This document shows positions 8,230-16,092 of a stretch of DNA of 21,279 bases, piece by piece (position 1 is the first letter of the stretch; every line of letters starts with the position of its first letter). A program made the translations under genes and the position numbers. The notes below the pieces were generated by a model. The model saw only the letters and a program-made list of their open reading frames with translations. It was not told where the DNA came from and searched no databases. Source of the stretch: JADLEX01 sp964586775 (GTDB lineage Bacteria; Lernaellota; Lernaellaia; JACKCT01); the NCBI GenBank assembly GCA_964586775.1, contig CAZPJD010000297.1, positions 1 to 21,279 of the forward strand. The letters are read 5' to 3'.

Positions 8230-9561
8230 CTACAGCGCCAGATCGACGACGCCGGTCACCAGAATGTTGAGAAGGGCCAAGGGCAACATCACCTTCCATC
8301 CCAAACGCATCACCTGGTCGTATCGGAAGCGCGGCAGCGTCCAGCGGACCCAGATGTACAGGAACAGGAAGAATCCGAGCTTCATGACAAACGCGCCGAG
8401 CTGCGCGATCGCGGCGACGACCTGCGCCGCCTGATCGCCCATCGTCGACGGCACCGCGAACGCCGCGGCCGCCAAAGCCGCGAGCCCCGCGAGGCCGATG
8501 CCGATCGAGCCGATTTTTTTGATCGGGTCGGTCACGCGGCGAATCGCCGGAGAGATGCCGTAGGCGTAGATTTCGTTCGTTACGAGATGCCAGAAGAGCA
8601 GCCCCGCGCCGACGAGCCCGAGGCCGGTGAGCGCCAGCAGCACGCGGGTGACGAGCGGAGCGTTGGCCCGCAGCACCTCGGTGGGCGCCCACGGCACCTG
8701 CCATCCGCCGAAGAATAGCGCCACGACCAGACAGCTCGCCGTCACCATCGCCACGTATTCGCTCATGAAGAAGACGGCGAACTTCATGCCGCCGTATTCG
8801 GTGTGATAGCCGGCGACCAGGGCCGATTCGTCCTCGGGCATGTCGAAGGGCAGTCGGTTCGTCTCGGCGTACGACGCCGCGAGGAAGAGCAAAAAGCCCA
8901 GCGGCTGCACGAACACGCCCCACTTGGGCAGCGAGAAAAGGCCGAAGACGCTGAAGGTCTCGCCCTGCGCGCGGATGAGATGATTGAGTTCGAACGACGA
9001 CACCCCTTGGTAGGTGCCAAAGAGCATCAGCACGCCGACCACGGCGAGGCCCATCGAGATTTCGTAGCTCACCATCTGCGCCGACGAGCGCATGGCACCG
9101 AGCATCGAGAATTTATTGTTCGACGACCAACCCGAGAGGATCAGGCCATAAACGCCGAGCGACGCGATGGCAAAGACGAACAGCAGCCCGCCGTCCACGT
9201 TCGCCGCCTGAAACGAAAACTCGCGCGCGCCGATGCGGATCGAATCGGCGAAGGGGATCGCGATGGGTACGATCACCGCCGGCACGAGCACCATGTAGGG
9301 ACCGATCGCGTAGAGCAGCCGGTCGGCCTTGGCCGGAACGAAGTCTTCTTTGAGCAGCAGCTTCGCCACGTCGGCCACCGCCTGGATGATGCCGAACGCC
9401 TTGAAGCCGAATACGTGCGTGCGGTTCGGCCCCAGCCGGTCCTGCATGAGCGCGCTCGCGCGGCGCTCCAGCCACACCAGCACGGGCACGAGGGACACGA
9501 AGGCCATGACCACGACCACGACCTTGATCGCCATCAGCAGATAATCGATGCCATCCATCAT
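8230..9561 (-). CDS. nuoH: NADH-quinone oxidoreductase subunit H, enlarged
   Basis: Membrane subunit of complex I that helps form the quinone chamber and links it to the proton channels. Conserved parts are ERRASALMQDRLGPNR (residues 32-47), GWSSNNKFSMLGAMRSSAQ (144-162), AETNRLPFDMPEDESALVAG (232-251) and IWVRWTLPRFRYDQVM (403-418). The protein is 443 aa, against about 325-350 in many bacteria. The excess lies at about 293-385, between FFGGWQVPW and the final conserved helix, and contains two hydrophobic stretches that could be extra membrane helices. The start is the first of two consecutive ATGs, with AAGG about 8 nt upstream. Confidence 0.96.
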   Translation of the reverse strand: MMDGIDYLLMAIKVVVVVMAFVSLVPVLVWLERRASALMQDRLGPNRTHVFGFKAFGIIQAVADVAKLLLKEDFVPAKADRLLYAIGPYMVLVPAVIVPIAIPFADSIRIGAREFSFQAANVDGGLLFVFAIASLGVYGLILSGWSSNNKFSMLGAMRSSAQMVSYEISMGLAVVGVLMLFGTYQGVSSFELNHLIRAQGETFSVFGLFSLPKWGVFVQPLGFLLFLAASYAETNRLPFDMPEDESALVAGYHTEYGGMKFAVFFMSEYVAMVTASCLVVALFFGGWQVPWAPTEVLRANAPLVTRVLLALTGLGLVGAGLLFWHLVTNEIYAYGISPAIRRVTDPIKKIGSIGIGLAGLAALAAAAFAVPSTMGDQAAQVVAAIAQLGAFVMKLGFFLFLYIWVRWTLPRFRYDQVMRLGWKVMLPLALLNILVTGVVDLAL

Positions 9562-9598
9562 CGCCGACCTTCTGTGTCAGCCGTCAAAAAACGCATCC

Positions 9599-11206
9599 TC
9601 AACCCACTTTGTCTTTCGGTGCCGCACCCGGCGCGACCAGCGCGCCCTCGGCGGGGATCGTCTCCCAGCGCAGATCGCCGAACGCCGGCGTCGCGCTCGC
9701 CAGCGCGTTGAACGCCGCCGCCGGCTTCGCGAGCATCGCGTCGGCCGCGACGAACTCCGCGCAAATCGCCGCGAGCAACGCCGCATCGGAGCGCGCATCG
9801 CCGATCGGGCGGATCGCACGCCAAAATCGCTGCACGCGGCCCTCGTAATTCGTAAACGTGCCGTCTTTTTCGGCGTAGGTCGCGGCGGGCAGCACCACGT
9901 CGGCGAGGTCGAGCGCCGCGCACGCGCGCGTCGCGTGCATCGTGACGAATTCGATTTTGCCGCGCACGGCGCGCAGCTTTTCGGTCCACCCCGCGGCGTC
10001 GAATCGATCGGCATCGAGGATATACAGCGCGGCGACCTTGCCCTCGGCGGCGCTCTTCAGGATCGCCTCAACCCCCGGCCCGTCGCCCAGCCCCAGCAGC
10101 TTCGCGCCGGTCGTGTTGGGGTTTTTATCGGCGCGTCGCAGCAGGGCGTCTTCGCGCGTCTGCGTCTTGGTGTGCGCGTCGTCGATGCGAAAATCGGCGA
10201 CACCGCCCATGTGCTTCACGAGGCGGCCGAAGACGAGCAGGTCCTCGTTCGACGCCTGCGCGCTCGCGATGCCCGCGAAGCCGCCTTTTTTCGTCGCGAT
10301 GATCTTGAGTCGCGCCGAGATTTCGCCGATCGCCGTCTCGGGCGTCGCGTCGGACTTTTTCACGCGCGCCGATCTCAATCGGTCGGGCGCGTTGATCGAC
10401 TTGTAGCCGTAGCGACCTTCGTCGCACAGCCACCATTGATTGACCGCCGCATTTTCGCGGGCGCGCAGGCGCTTGACCTCGCCGCGCCGGTCGTCGACCC
10501 ACGTGTTGCAACCCGTCGAGCAGCCCGGGCACACGCTCTTGTGCGAACGCAGCCACCACACGCGCGCCTGAAAACGAAAATCGGTCGAGGTCAGCGCGCC
10601 GACGGGGCAGATCTCGTGCAGGTTGCCCGCGTAGCCGTTGTCGATGGTGCCGTCGCCGGCGGCCTCGATCTCGGCGTGCGTTCCGCGCATGGCGATCGTC
10701 AGCTCGTTGGTCTTCGTGATCTCCTGACAGAACCGCACGCACCGGCTGCACAAAATGCAGCGCTCCTGATCGAGCACGATATGCGGCGGCAGGGGCACGA
10801 TCTTTTTCTTGTGCACCTTCGGGAAGACGACGTGGTTGTCGTGCATCCCGACGGTCATGTAGTAGTCCTGCAGCTTGCACTCGCCGGCCTGATCGCAGAT
10901 CGGGCAGTCGAGCGGATGGTTGGTCAGCATGATCTCGAGCACGCCCGAGCGGCAATCCTTGGCGCGGGTACTCTGCGTGTGAACGACCATGCCCTCGCCG
11001 CACTGCGTGGAGCAGCCGGTGACGAGCTTGGGCATCTTCTCGACTTCGACGAGACAGATGCGGCAATTGCCCGCGATCGACAGTCCCGGGTGGTAGCAGT
11101 AGTGCGGCAGCTCCATGCCGAGCCGCATCTTCGCCGCCTGCAGGATCGTGGTGCCCTGCGGCACCGTCACCGATTGCCCGTCAATGGTCAGCGTCACGTC
11201 GGCCAT
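9599..11206 (-). CDS. nuoG: NADH-quinone oxidoreductase subunit G, compact form
   Basis: Peripheral-arm iron-sulfur subunit of complex I. Ligands are all visible: [2Fe-2S] N1b C37, C48, C51, C65; N5 H97, C101, C104, C110; N4 C150, C153, C156, C200; and the off-pathway N7 C226, C229, C233, C261. After these comes a molybdopterin-oxidoreductase-like region. At 535 aa it is much shorter than E. coli NuoG (about 900 aa) because this C-terminal domain is reduced. Only 37 nt separate the stop from nuoH and hold no remnant, so this looks like a real compact form rather than a frameshift. It starts 13 nt after nuoF. Confidence 0.96.
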   Translation of the reverse strand: MADVTLTIDGQSVTVPQGTTILQAAKMRLGMELPHYCYHPGLSIAGNCRICLVEVEKMPKLVTGCSTQCGEGMVVHTQSTRAKDCRSGVLEIMLTNHPLDCPICDQAGECKLQDYYMTVGMHDNHVVFPKVHKKKIVPLPPHIVLDQERCILCSRCVRFCQEITKTNELTIAMRGTHAEIEAAGDGTIDNGYAGNLHEICPVGALTSTDFRFQARVWWLRSHKSVCPGCSTGCNTWVDDRRGEVKRLRARENAAVNQWWLCDEGRYGYKSINAPDRLRSARVKKSDATPETAIGEISARLKIIATKKGGFAGIASAQASNEDLLVFGRLVKHMGGVADFRIDDAHTKTQTREDALLRRADKNPNTTGAKLLGLGDGPGVEAILKSAAEGKVAALYILDADRFDAAGWTEKLRAVRGKIEFVTMHATRACAALDLADVVLPAATYAEKDGTFTNYEGRVQRFWRAIRPIGDARSDAALLAAICAEFVAADAMLAKPAAAFNALASATPAFGDLRWETIPAEGALVAPGAAPKDKVG

Positions 11207-11219
11207 TGGTCATTCCGTC

Positions 11220-12524
11220 CTAATGTCCCTCGCCGAAGGTCCATGCCGGGAACGGGCAGCCCTTGCCCTCGATGTGCCGGACGAATTCGTCGCGGAACTT
11301 CGTGGCGTAGGACTGCGCCGGCATGACGGCCGCATCGGCGAGCGGACAGATCGTGTTTCCCGCCATCTTCTTCGAAACCGACATCAGCAGGTCGAGCTCG
11401 TTCATCGTCGCCTGTCCGGTTTCGATCATCCTCGTCAGGTTCGCGAGCCACGGCGTGCCGTCGCGGCACGGCGTACACTGGCCGCACGACTCGTGGGCGT
11501 AGAATCGCATGAGCACCATCAGCGCGCGCACCATGCACGTGCCCTCGGCCATGACGATCACGCCGCCCGAGCCGAGCATCGTGCCCTTCGACGCGGGCGA
11601 CTCGAAATCGAAGATCAGGTCCTCGGTCTCGGGCGCGGTCAGAATCGGCACCGACGATCCGCCCGTGATGAGCGCCTTGAGCCTGCGCCCACCGCTCACG
11701 CCGCCGCACACGTCGTTCAAAATGGTGGTGAACGGCGTACCGAGAGGAATTTCGTAGACGCCCGGCCGATTCACGTGACCCGACACCGAAAAGAGCCGGG
11801 TGCCCGCGCTCTTGGCCGTGCCGATCTTTGCGTATTCCGCGCCGCCCTTCGCCAAAATCCAAGGCACGGCGGAGAGCGTTTCGACGTTGTTCACCACCGT
11901 CGGCTTGCCCCACGCGCCGTAAACGGCGGGGAAGGGCGGTTTAAGGCGCGGGTAGCCCCGCTTGCCCTCGATCGACTCGATGAGCGACGTCTCTTCGCCG
12001 CAGATGTACGCGCCCGCGCCCCGGTACACGTGCAGATCGAAATCGACGCCCGTGCCCCACAGGTTCTTGCCCAGCAGATTCTTTTCGTACGCCTGCGCGA
12101 TGGCCCGACGCACGATCTCGGCCTCGATCACGAACTCGCCTCGGATATAGACGTAGCCCTGACGCGCGCCGAACGCGAAGCCCGCGATGATCATGCCCTC
12201 GATAAGCTGGTGCGGGTGCTGCGTGAGCAGCAGGCGGTCTTTGAACGTGCCCGGCTCGCCCTCGTCGGCGTTGCACAGCAGATATTTAGGACCGTCGCCC
12301 TTGGGCACGAACGACCACTTCATGCCGGTGGGGAATCCCGCGCCGCCGCGCCCACGGATGCCGCTCGCCTTCACCTCGGCGATCACGTCGTCGGGCGACT
12401 TGGTCTTCAGCACCGTCTCGGCGGTCTTGTAGCCGCCTTGGCCGACGTACCAATCCAGATCCCGCGTTCGCGGGTCGTCGACCTGGGGTTTCAGATCCCT
12501 GAGCAATACAAGCGGGCCGGCCAT
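11220..12524 (-). CDS. nuoF: NADH-quinone oxidoreductase subunit F (FMN, NADH-binding)
   Basis: Subunit that oxidises NADH through FMN and feeds electrons to [4Fe-4S] cluster N3. It has the FMN/NADH glycine-rich motif GRGGAGFPTGMKW (58-70), CNADEGEPGTFKDR (84-97), GAGAYICGEETSL (169-181), and the N3 ligands C347, C350, C353 (ESCGQCTPC) and C393. Length is 434 aa, as expected. The ATG at 12524 is preferred to an in-frame TTG at 12530 because GGAAGG lies 9 nt from the ATG but only 3 nt from the TTG. It follows nuoE by 25 nt. Confidence 0.97.
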   Translation of the reverse strand: MAGPLVLLRDLKPQVDDPRTRDLDWYVGQGGYKTAETVLKTKSPDDVIAEVKASGIRGRGGAGFPTGMKWSFVPKGDGPKYLLCNADEGEPGTFKDRLLLTQHPHQLIEGMIIAGFAFGARQGYVYIRGEFVIEAEIVRRAIAQAYEKNLLGKNLWGTGVDFDLHVYRGAGAYICGEETSLIESIEGKRGYPRLKPPFPAVYGAWGKPTVVNNVETLSAVPWILAKGGAEYAKIGTAKSAGTRLFSVSGHVNRPGVYEIPLGTPFTTILNDVCGGVSGGRRLKALITGGSSVPILTAPETEDLIFDFESPASKGTMLGSGGVIVMAEGTCMVRALMVLMRFYAHESCGQCTPCRDGTPWLANLTRMIETGQATMNELDLLMSVSKKMAGNTICPLADAAVMPAQSYATKFRDEFVRHIEGKGCPFPAWTFGEGH

Positions 12525-12549
12525 CGTCAAACGCCTTCCGAAAAAACCG

Positions 12550-13029
12550 TCAACTCTTCGCCCATCCCGCGATCAGGTCGTCGACCTTGCGCGGGGTGAG
12601 CGCCTCGTAATACGTGTCGTTCACCTGCATCACCGGAGCGGTTCCGCACGCGGCCAGGCACTCGACCCTCGAGATCGTGAACTTGCCGTCGGGCGAGGTT
12701 TCGCCGCACTTCACCCCGAGTTTGTTTTCGAGATAGCCGATGAGCCCCTCGGCGCCCATCAGCGAGCAGCTCAGATTCTGGCAGACCTGCACGTGAAAAC
12801 GGCCCACGGGCTTGGTGCGGTACATCGTGTAGAACGTCACCACGCCCATCGCGTCGGCCACGGGCACGCCCAGTTCCTTGGCGACGGCCTCGATCGCCGT
12901 CTCGGACAGCCAGCCGAACTGCCTTTGCGCGATGTGCAGAGCGGGCATCAGCGCCGAGCGCCGCGTGGGGTACTTCGTCGCCTCCTCGGCGATCGCCTTC
13001 TTGCTTGCTTCCGACAGCGTCCAGTCCAT
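12550..13029 (-). CDS. nuoE: NADH-quinone oxidoreductase subunit E ([2Fe-2S])
   Basis: Thioredoxin-like [2Fe-2S] subunit of the NADH-oxidising module, carrying cluster N1a. The ligands are C83 and C88 (VCQNLSC) and C124 and C128 (VECLAACGTAP). The N-terminal helical part reads ALMPALHIAQRQFGWLSE, and MGVVTFYTMY precedes the cluster domain, both standard. Length is 159 aa. It starts 13 nt after the nuoD stop, and with nuoF and nuoG it makes this a NADH-dependent complex I rather than an 11-subunit form lacking the N module. Confidence 0.97.
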   Translation of the reverse strand: MDWTLSEASKKAIAEEATKYPTRRSALMPALHIAQRQFGWLSETAIEAVAKELGVPVADAMGVVTFYTMYRTKPVGRFHVQVCQNLSCSLMGAEGLIGYLENKLGVKCGETSPDGKFTISRVECLAACGTAPVMQVNDTYYEALTPRKVDDLIAGWAKS

Positions 13030-13042
13030 GGGTCCGATTTCC

Positions 13043-14263
13043 CTAGCGGTCGAGTTCGCCCGCGATGATGTTCAAACTGCCGATGATCGCCGTGAGGTCG
13101 GGCACCATGTACCCGATCACGATGTGCTCGATCGCCTGCGCCACCGCGAAACACGGCGGGCGCACCTTCACGCGATAGGGGTTTCCGCTTCCGTCGCTGA
13201 CGCAGAAGAACCCGAGCTCTCCGTTGGCCGCCTCGGTGGCCGAGTACCACTCGCCCTTGGGCACCTGAACGCCCTCGAACACGAGCTTGAAGTGGTTCAT
13301 CAGCGATTCGATGTTGCCGTAGGTCTCTTTTTTCGGCGGCAGCGCCACGCGCCGGTCGTGCGTGATGATCGGCCCCTCCGGCAGATGGTCGAGCACCTGG
13401 CGCATGATGCGAAACGACTGCTGGATCTCCTCCAGACGCACCCAGTACCGATCGTAGCTGTCGCCGTTTTCGGCGAGCGGCACGTCGAAATCGAGCTGGT
13501 CGTAACCGTGATAGGGCTGCGCCTTGCGCACGTCGTAGTTCACGCCGCTGGCGCGGGCGCAGGGGCCGGTCCAGCCCCACGCGATGGCGTCTTCCTTCGA
13601 GACGCAGCCCACGTCGCGGGTGCGTTCGATGAAGATGCGGTTGCGCTCGATCAGTCGGCGCACGTCGTCGATGAACTTTGGACCCTTGGTCAGAAACTCC
13701 TCGGCCTCTTTCCAGAAGGTCTTGTGCAGATCGAAGGCGACGCCGCCAACGCGCAGATACGACGTGGTGAGGCGCGATCCGCAGGCGTGCTCGATCATCG
13801 TGTACGCCATCTCGCGGACCGTGAAGAGATACCAGAGGTTCGTGAGCGCGCCGAGATCCACGAGACCCGGCCCCAGGCACACGCAGTGGTCCATGATCCG
13901 GTGCATCTCGTTGAAGAAGACGCGGATCGCCTGGGCGCGGGCGGGGACCTCGATTCCCATCCAGTCCTCGATCGCCTTGCACCAGCCCAGGTTGTTCATG
14001 ACGCTGGAGCAGTAGTTGAGGCGGTCGGTGAAGGGGATGACCGTGTTCCAAGTCTGCTGCTCGGCCATTTTTTCGAAGCAGCGGTGCAGGTAGCCGATCT
14101 CCATGCGCGACGCCACGATCGTCTCGCCATCGAGCTTGAGCTTGAGGCGCAGCGTGCCGTGCATGATCGGCTGGGCGGGCCCGAAATTCAGGATCTGAAA
14201 CTCGCCCTCGTCGCGCGTGGCGATTTTCAGTTCGGCGGCGGTCGATGTGGTCGATGCGGTCAT
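13043..14263 (-). CDS. nuoD: NADH-quinone oxidoreductase subunit D (49-kDa type)
   Basis: Quinone-site subunit of complex I, related to the large subunit of NiFe hydrogenases but without metal ligands. The ATG at 14263 gives 406 aa; the open frame continues upstream only through the end of nuoC. The quinone-binding residues expected for the family are H35 (PIMHGTLRL) and Y84 (TDRLNYCSS). EIGYLHRCFEKMAE and the C-terminal DLTAIIGSLNIIAGELDR are typical. The usual GPQHPAAHG signature is here GPAQPIMHG, so the first histidine is replaced while the functional second one is kept. nuoC and nuoD are separate genes, 10 nt apart, not fused. Confidence 0.97.
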   Translation of the reverse strand: MTASTTSTAAELKIATRDEGEFQILNFGPAQPIMHGTLRLKLKLDGETIVASRMEIGYLHRCFEKMAEQQTWNTVIPFTDRLNYCSSVMNNLGWCKAIEDWMGIEVPARAQAIRVFFNEMHRIMDHCVCLGPGLVDLGALTNLWYLFTVREMAYTMIEHACGSRLTTSYLRVGGVAFDLHKTFWKEAEEFLTKGPKFIDDVRRLIERNRIFIERTRDVGCVSKEDAIAWGWTGPCARASGVNYDVRKAQPYHGYDQLDFDVPLAENGDSYDRYWVRLEEIQQSFRIMRQVLDHLPEGPIITHDRRVALPPKKETYGNIESLMNHFKLVFEGVQVPKGEWYSATEAANGELGFFCVSDGSGNPYRVKVRPPCFAVAQAIEHIVIGYMVPDLTAIIGSLNIIAGELDR

Positions 14264-14273
14264 GCGCCGGCTC

Positions 14274-14795
14274 TCATTCGAATTCGAGGTCCCAGACCTC
14301 GGTGCAAAGCTGCCGTTTTCCGTGATCGTAGTCCTTGCGCAGGGCGTGGCCGACAAACTGGTGGTGCGTCAGGATGCGGCGCAGGAACGGATGCCCCGTG
14401 AAATCGATACCGAAGAGGTCGAACGCCTCGCGCTCGAACCAGTTCGCGCCCTTCCACACGCCCGTGACCGAATCGACGCGGGCGTCGTCTTCGTCCACCA
14501 GCACGCGCAGGCGAATGCGGTGGTTGTGATCGAGCGAATACAGGTGATAGATCACCCCGAATCGCGGTCCGTCGGGATCGACCTCGCCATAGTCCACGCC
14601 GCAGATATCGATGAAGTAGTCGAAACGCAGTTCGGGATCGTCGCGCAAAAACGTGCAGATCTCGACGATGCGCTCGCGACGCACGGTCACGGCGTCGTCG
14701 CCCGCGCGCGGCGTTGCGTCCAGGATCTCGGCGGCGAATCGCTCGCGCAGCCTTTGAATCGTCTTCGGTTCGGTTTGTCCGGCTTCGTCGGTCAT
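14274..14795 (-). CDS. nuoC: NADH-quinone oxidoreductase subunit C (30-kDa type)
   Basis: Structural subunit of the complex I connecting module with no cofactor, 173 aa. It carries the signature WFEREAFDLFGIDFTGHPFLRRIL region around residues 119-142 and ends with KDYDHGKRQLCTEVWDLEFE, typical of NuoC. The ATG at 14795 is chosen over an in-frame TTG at 14807 because GGGTGA lies just ahead of the ATG and the family N-terminus is variable. It follows nuoB by 28 nt and precedes nuoD by 10 nt. Confidence 0.95.
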   Translation of the reverse strand: MTDEAGQTEPKTIQRLRERFAAEILDATPRAGDDAVTVRRERIVEICTFLRDDPELRFDYFIDICGVDYGEVDPDGPRFGVIYHLYSLDHNHRIRLRVLVDEDDARVDSVTGVWKGANWFEREAFDLFGIDFTGHPFLRRILTHHQFVGHALRKDYDHGKRQLCTEVWDLEFE

Positions 14796-14823
14796 CGCGT
14801 CACCCAATCATCGCCAATCGTCA

Positions 14824-15414
14824 TCAACCCAGATTTTTCGGTCCGGCCTCGGTATCGGCCAAGCGGCGGTTGAGCCGCGCGCGCGTGTTGAAGTCGAATC
14901 CCTCGCGCTCGATGCGCTCCTGCAGCTTGATGAGCCCGTGCAGCAGCGATTCCGGCGTCGGCGGGCAGCCGGCGACGTAGACGTCCACGGGGACGAACTC
15001 GTCGATGCCCTGCACGACGTGATACGCGCGGTAGAATCCGCCCGACGACGCGCACACGCCCATCGAAATCACGTACTTGGGCTCGAGCATCTGGTCGTAG
15101 ATTTTTTTGAGGATCGGCGCCTGCTTGTCGGTGATGGTGCCCGCGACGAGCATGCAGTCCGACTGGCGCGGCGAGAAACGCACGACCTCGGCGCCGAAGC
15201 GGGCGGCGTCGGTGTAGCTCGCCATGTAGGCCATCAGCTCGATGCCGCAGCACGCGGTGCCGAAGGTGTAGGGCCATAGGGAGCTTTTCCGCGCCCACGA
15301 CGCCACCTGCGACGAGCGCTCCTGAAGCGCCCCGATCAAACTCGACAGCTTGGACGTATAAACGACGCCGTCCAGACCGTGCTCGCCCGTGAGGTTTTCG
15401 TCGTCTTTCACCAT
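14824..15414 (-). CDS. nuoB: NADH-quinone oxidoreductase subunit B (cluster N2)
   Basis: Subunit carrying [4Fe-4S] cluster N2, the last electron donor to quinone. The ligands are the tandem C55 and C56 (FGTACCGIELM), C121 (SMGVCASSGGF) and C150 (VAGCPPTPESLLHG), with the same spacing as in E. coli NuoB. RFSPRQSDCMLVAGTITDK is the usual quinone-site loop. The ATG at 15414 gives 196 aa and overlaps the nuoA stop by 7 nt; the longer frame upstream is a nuoA shadow. Confidence 0.97.
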   Translation of the reverse strand: MVKDDENLTGEHGLDGVVYTSKLSSLIGALQERSSQVASWARKSSLWPYTFGTACCGIELMAYMASYTDAARFGAEVVRFSPRQSDCMLVAGTITDKQAPILKKIYDQMLEPKYVISMGVCASSGGFYRAYHVVQGIDEFVPVDVYVAGCPPTPESLLHGLIKLQERIEREGFDFNTRARLNRRLADTEAGPKNLG

Positions 15415-15779
15415 TCGAGCGCTCCCTTCTTCCAGATGTACGCGAGCCCCACGCTCAGCACGCCGAGGAATGCGAGCATCTCGATGAAGCCGAACACGCC
15501 CAGCTTGGGATAGGTCACCGCCCACGGGAGGATCAACACGGCCTCGACGTCAAAAACGACGAAAAGCATCGCTACCAGGAAGAACTTGACCGAAAAGCGC
15601 CGGTGCGCGCCGCCCGTCGGTGGAACGCCGCACTCGTACACGTCCTCTTTGTTTTCATCGTGCGCCGTGCGGGGACCTTTGCGCGGGCCGGGGGGAAGGA
15701 ACTTCGCGAGCAGCAGCAGGGTGGAAAGAAGGATCACCCCGAAGCCGGCGGCGATAAGTGCGCCCAGATATTGTTCCAT
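15408..15779 (-). CDS. nuoA: NADH-quinone oxidoreductase subunit A
   Basis: Small membrane subunit of complex I near the quinone chamber, 123 aa with three transmembrane helices. The first loop carries YECGVPP (C50), whose cysteine marks the conformationally mobile loop, and the second helix carries FDVEAVLILPWA (D77, E79). GGGGAG lies about 8 nt before the ATG. It is the first gene of the 14-gene operon, about 70 nt downstream of the predicted transcription start. Its stop lies inside the nuoB start region (7-nt overlap). Confidence 0.97.
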   Translation of the reverse strand: MEQYLGALIAAGFGVILLSTLLLLAKFLPPGPRKGPRTAHDENKEDVYECGVPPTGGAHRRFSVKFFLVAMLFVVFDVEAVLILPWAVTYPKLGVFGFIEMLAFLGVLSVGLAYIWKKGALEW

Positions 15780-15832
15780 GGAGGGACTCCCCGGGAGGGA
15801 GAGGGGAAAAGACGCCCCAATTCCATTTCAAA

Positions 15833-15852
15833 CGCTCGTGTGGAAACGAGCG
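15833..15852 (-). promoter_or_regulatory. Perfect inverted repeat at the nuo transcription start
   Basis: CGCTCGT and ACGAGCG form 7-bp perfect arms around a 6-nt centre, starting at the predicted +1 of the nuo transcript. It could be an operator for a dimeric regulator or a 5' stem-loop protecting the long mRNA. Sequence alone cannot separate these. Confidence 0.5.
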
Positions 15853-15857
15853 CGCCG

Positions 15858-15886
15858 AGACTAGAACTCCACCGCCGAGCTGTCAA
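15858..15886 (-). promoter_or_regulatory. Sigma-70-like promoter of the nuo operon
   Basis: On the minus strand TTGACA (15886-15881, a perfect -35) is followed by a 17-nt spacer and TAGTCT (15863-15858), which keeps the most conserved T, A and final T of the -10 box. This predicts a transcription start near 15851 and a leader of about 70 nt before nuoA. It is the only good promoter seen ahead of the operon. Confidence 0.65.
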
Positions 15887-16042
15887 GAAAGCGTGCTTCC
15901 AAATGCCACGCCGAGGTCCGAAATGAAAAACTCGGATGAGGCGTAACAAAACGTAATGCTTAGCCACGGCCTGGGGTCGCTTCCGTCCCGTGAGGCGGAG
16001 GTAAGGCGTTGATATTTAAGAATAAAATTCTGAACCGTCGGT

Positions 16043-16058
16043 TGGCACGATCATTGAT
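16043..16058 (+). promoter_or_regulatory. Sigma-54 (RpoN) -24/-12 promoter of the pilin-like gene
   Basis: TGGCACG-N4-TTGAT matches the RpoN consensus (TGGCACG-N4-TTGCW) in all seven -24 positions and all but one of the -12 positions. The GG (16044-16045) and the -12 G (16056) have the required 10-nt separation. The start would fall near 16069, giving a leader of about 24 nt with AAGGGGG before the ATG. The AT-rich tract at 16010-16034 could help DNA bending. Pilin genes are classic RpoN targets in several bacteria, usually through PilS/PilR. Confidence 0.72.
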
Positions 16059-16092
16059 ACATCCGCCTTGGGTGCATGAAGGGGGTTTCACC

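Larger units (their letters stand above)
15780..16092. other. Divergent intergenic region between nuoA and the pilin-like gene
   Basis: This 313-nt non-coding stretch holds the nuo promoter (15858-15886, minus), a perfect inverted repeat at its start site (15833-15852), an AT-rich tract (16010-16034), and the sigma-54-type promoter of the pilin-like gene (16043-16058, plus). No tRNA, small ORF with a convincing start, or further element was recognised. The block at about 15887-16000 remains unexplained apart from a repeated CGTAA at 15942-15955. Confidence 0.7.

Noticed and set aside
9548..14401. Long plus-strand open frames opposite nuoDEFGH
   Set aside because: Same antisense composition effect; the opposite frames hold complete cofactor-binding motifs.
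15887..16000. Repeated CGTAA (15942-15955) and a loose CCGAG/CTCGG pair as regulatory elements
   Set aside because: Short, imperfectly placed and expected by chance in this composition.
16009..16092. TTG at 16009 with GGAGG 7 nt upstream as the start of the pilin-like gene
   Set aside because: It would add 28 residues ahead of a normal prepilin leader and lies upstream of the sigma-54 promoter's expected start; the ATG at 16093 has its own ribosome-binding site.
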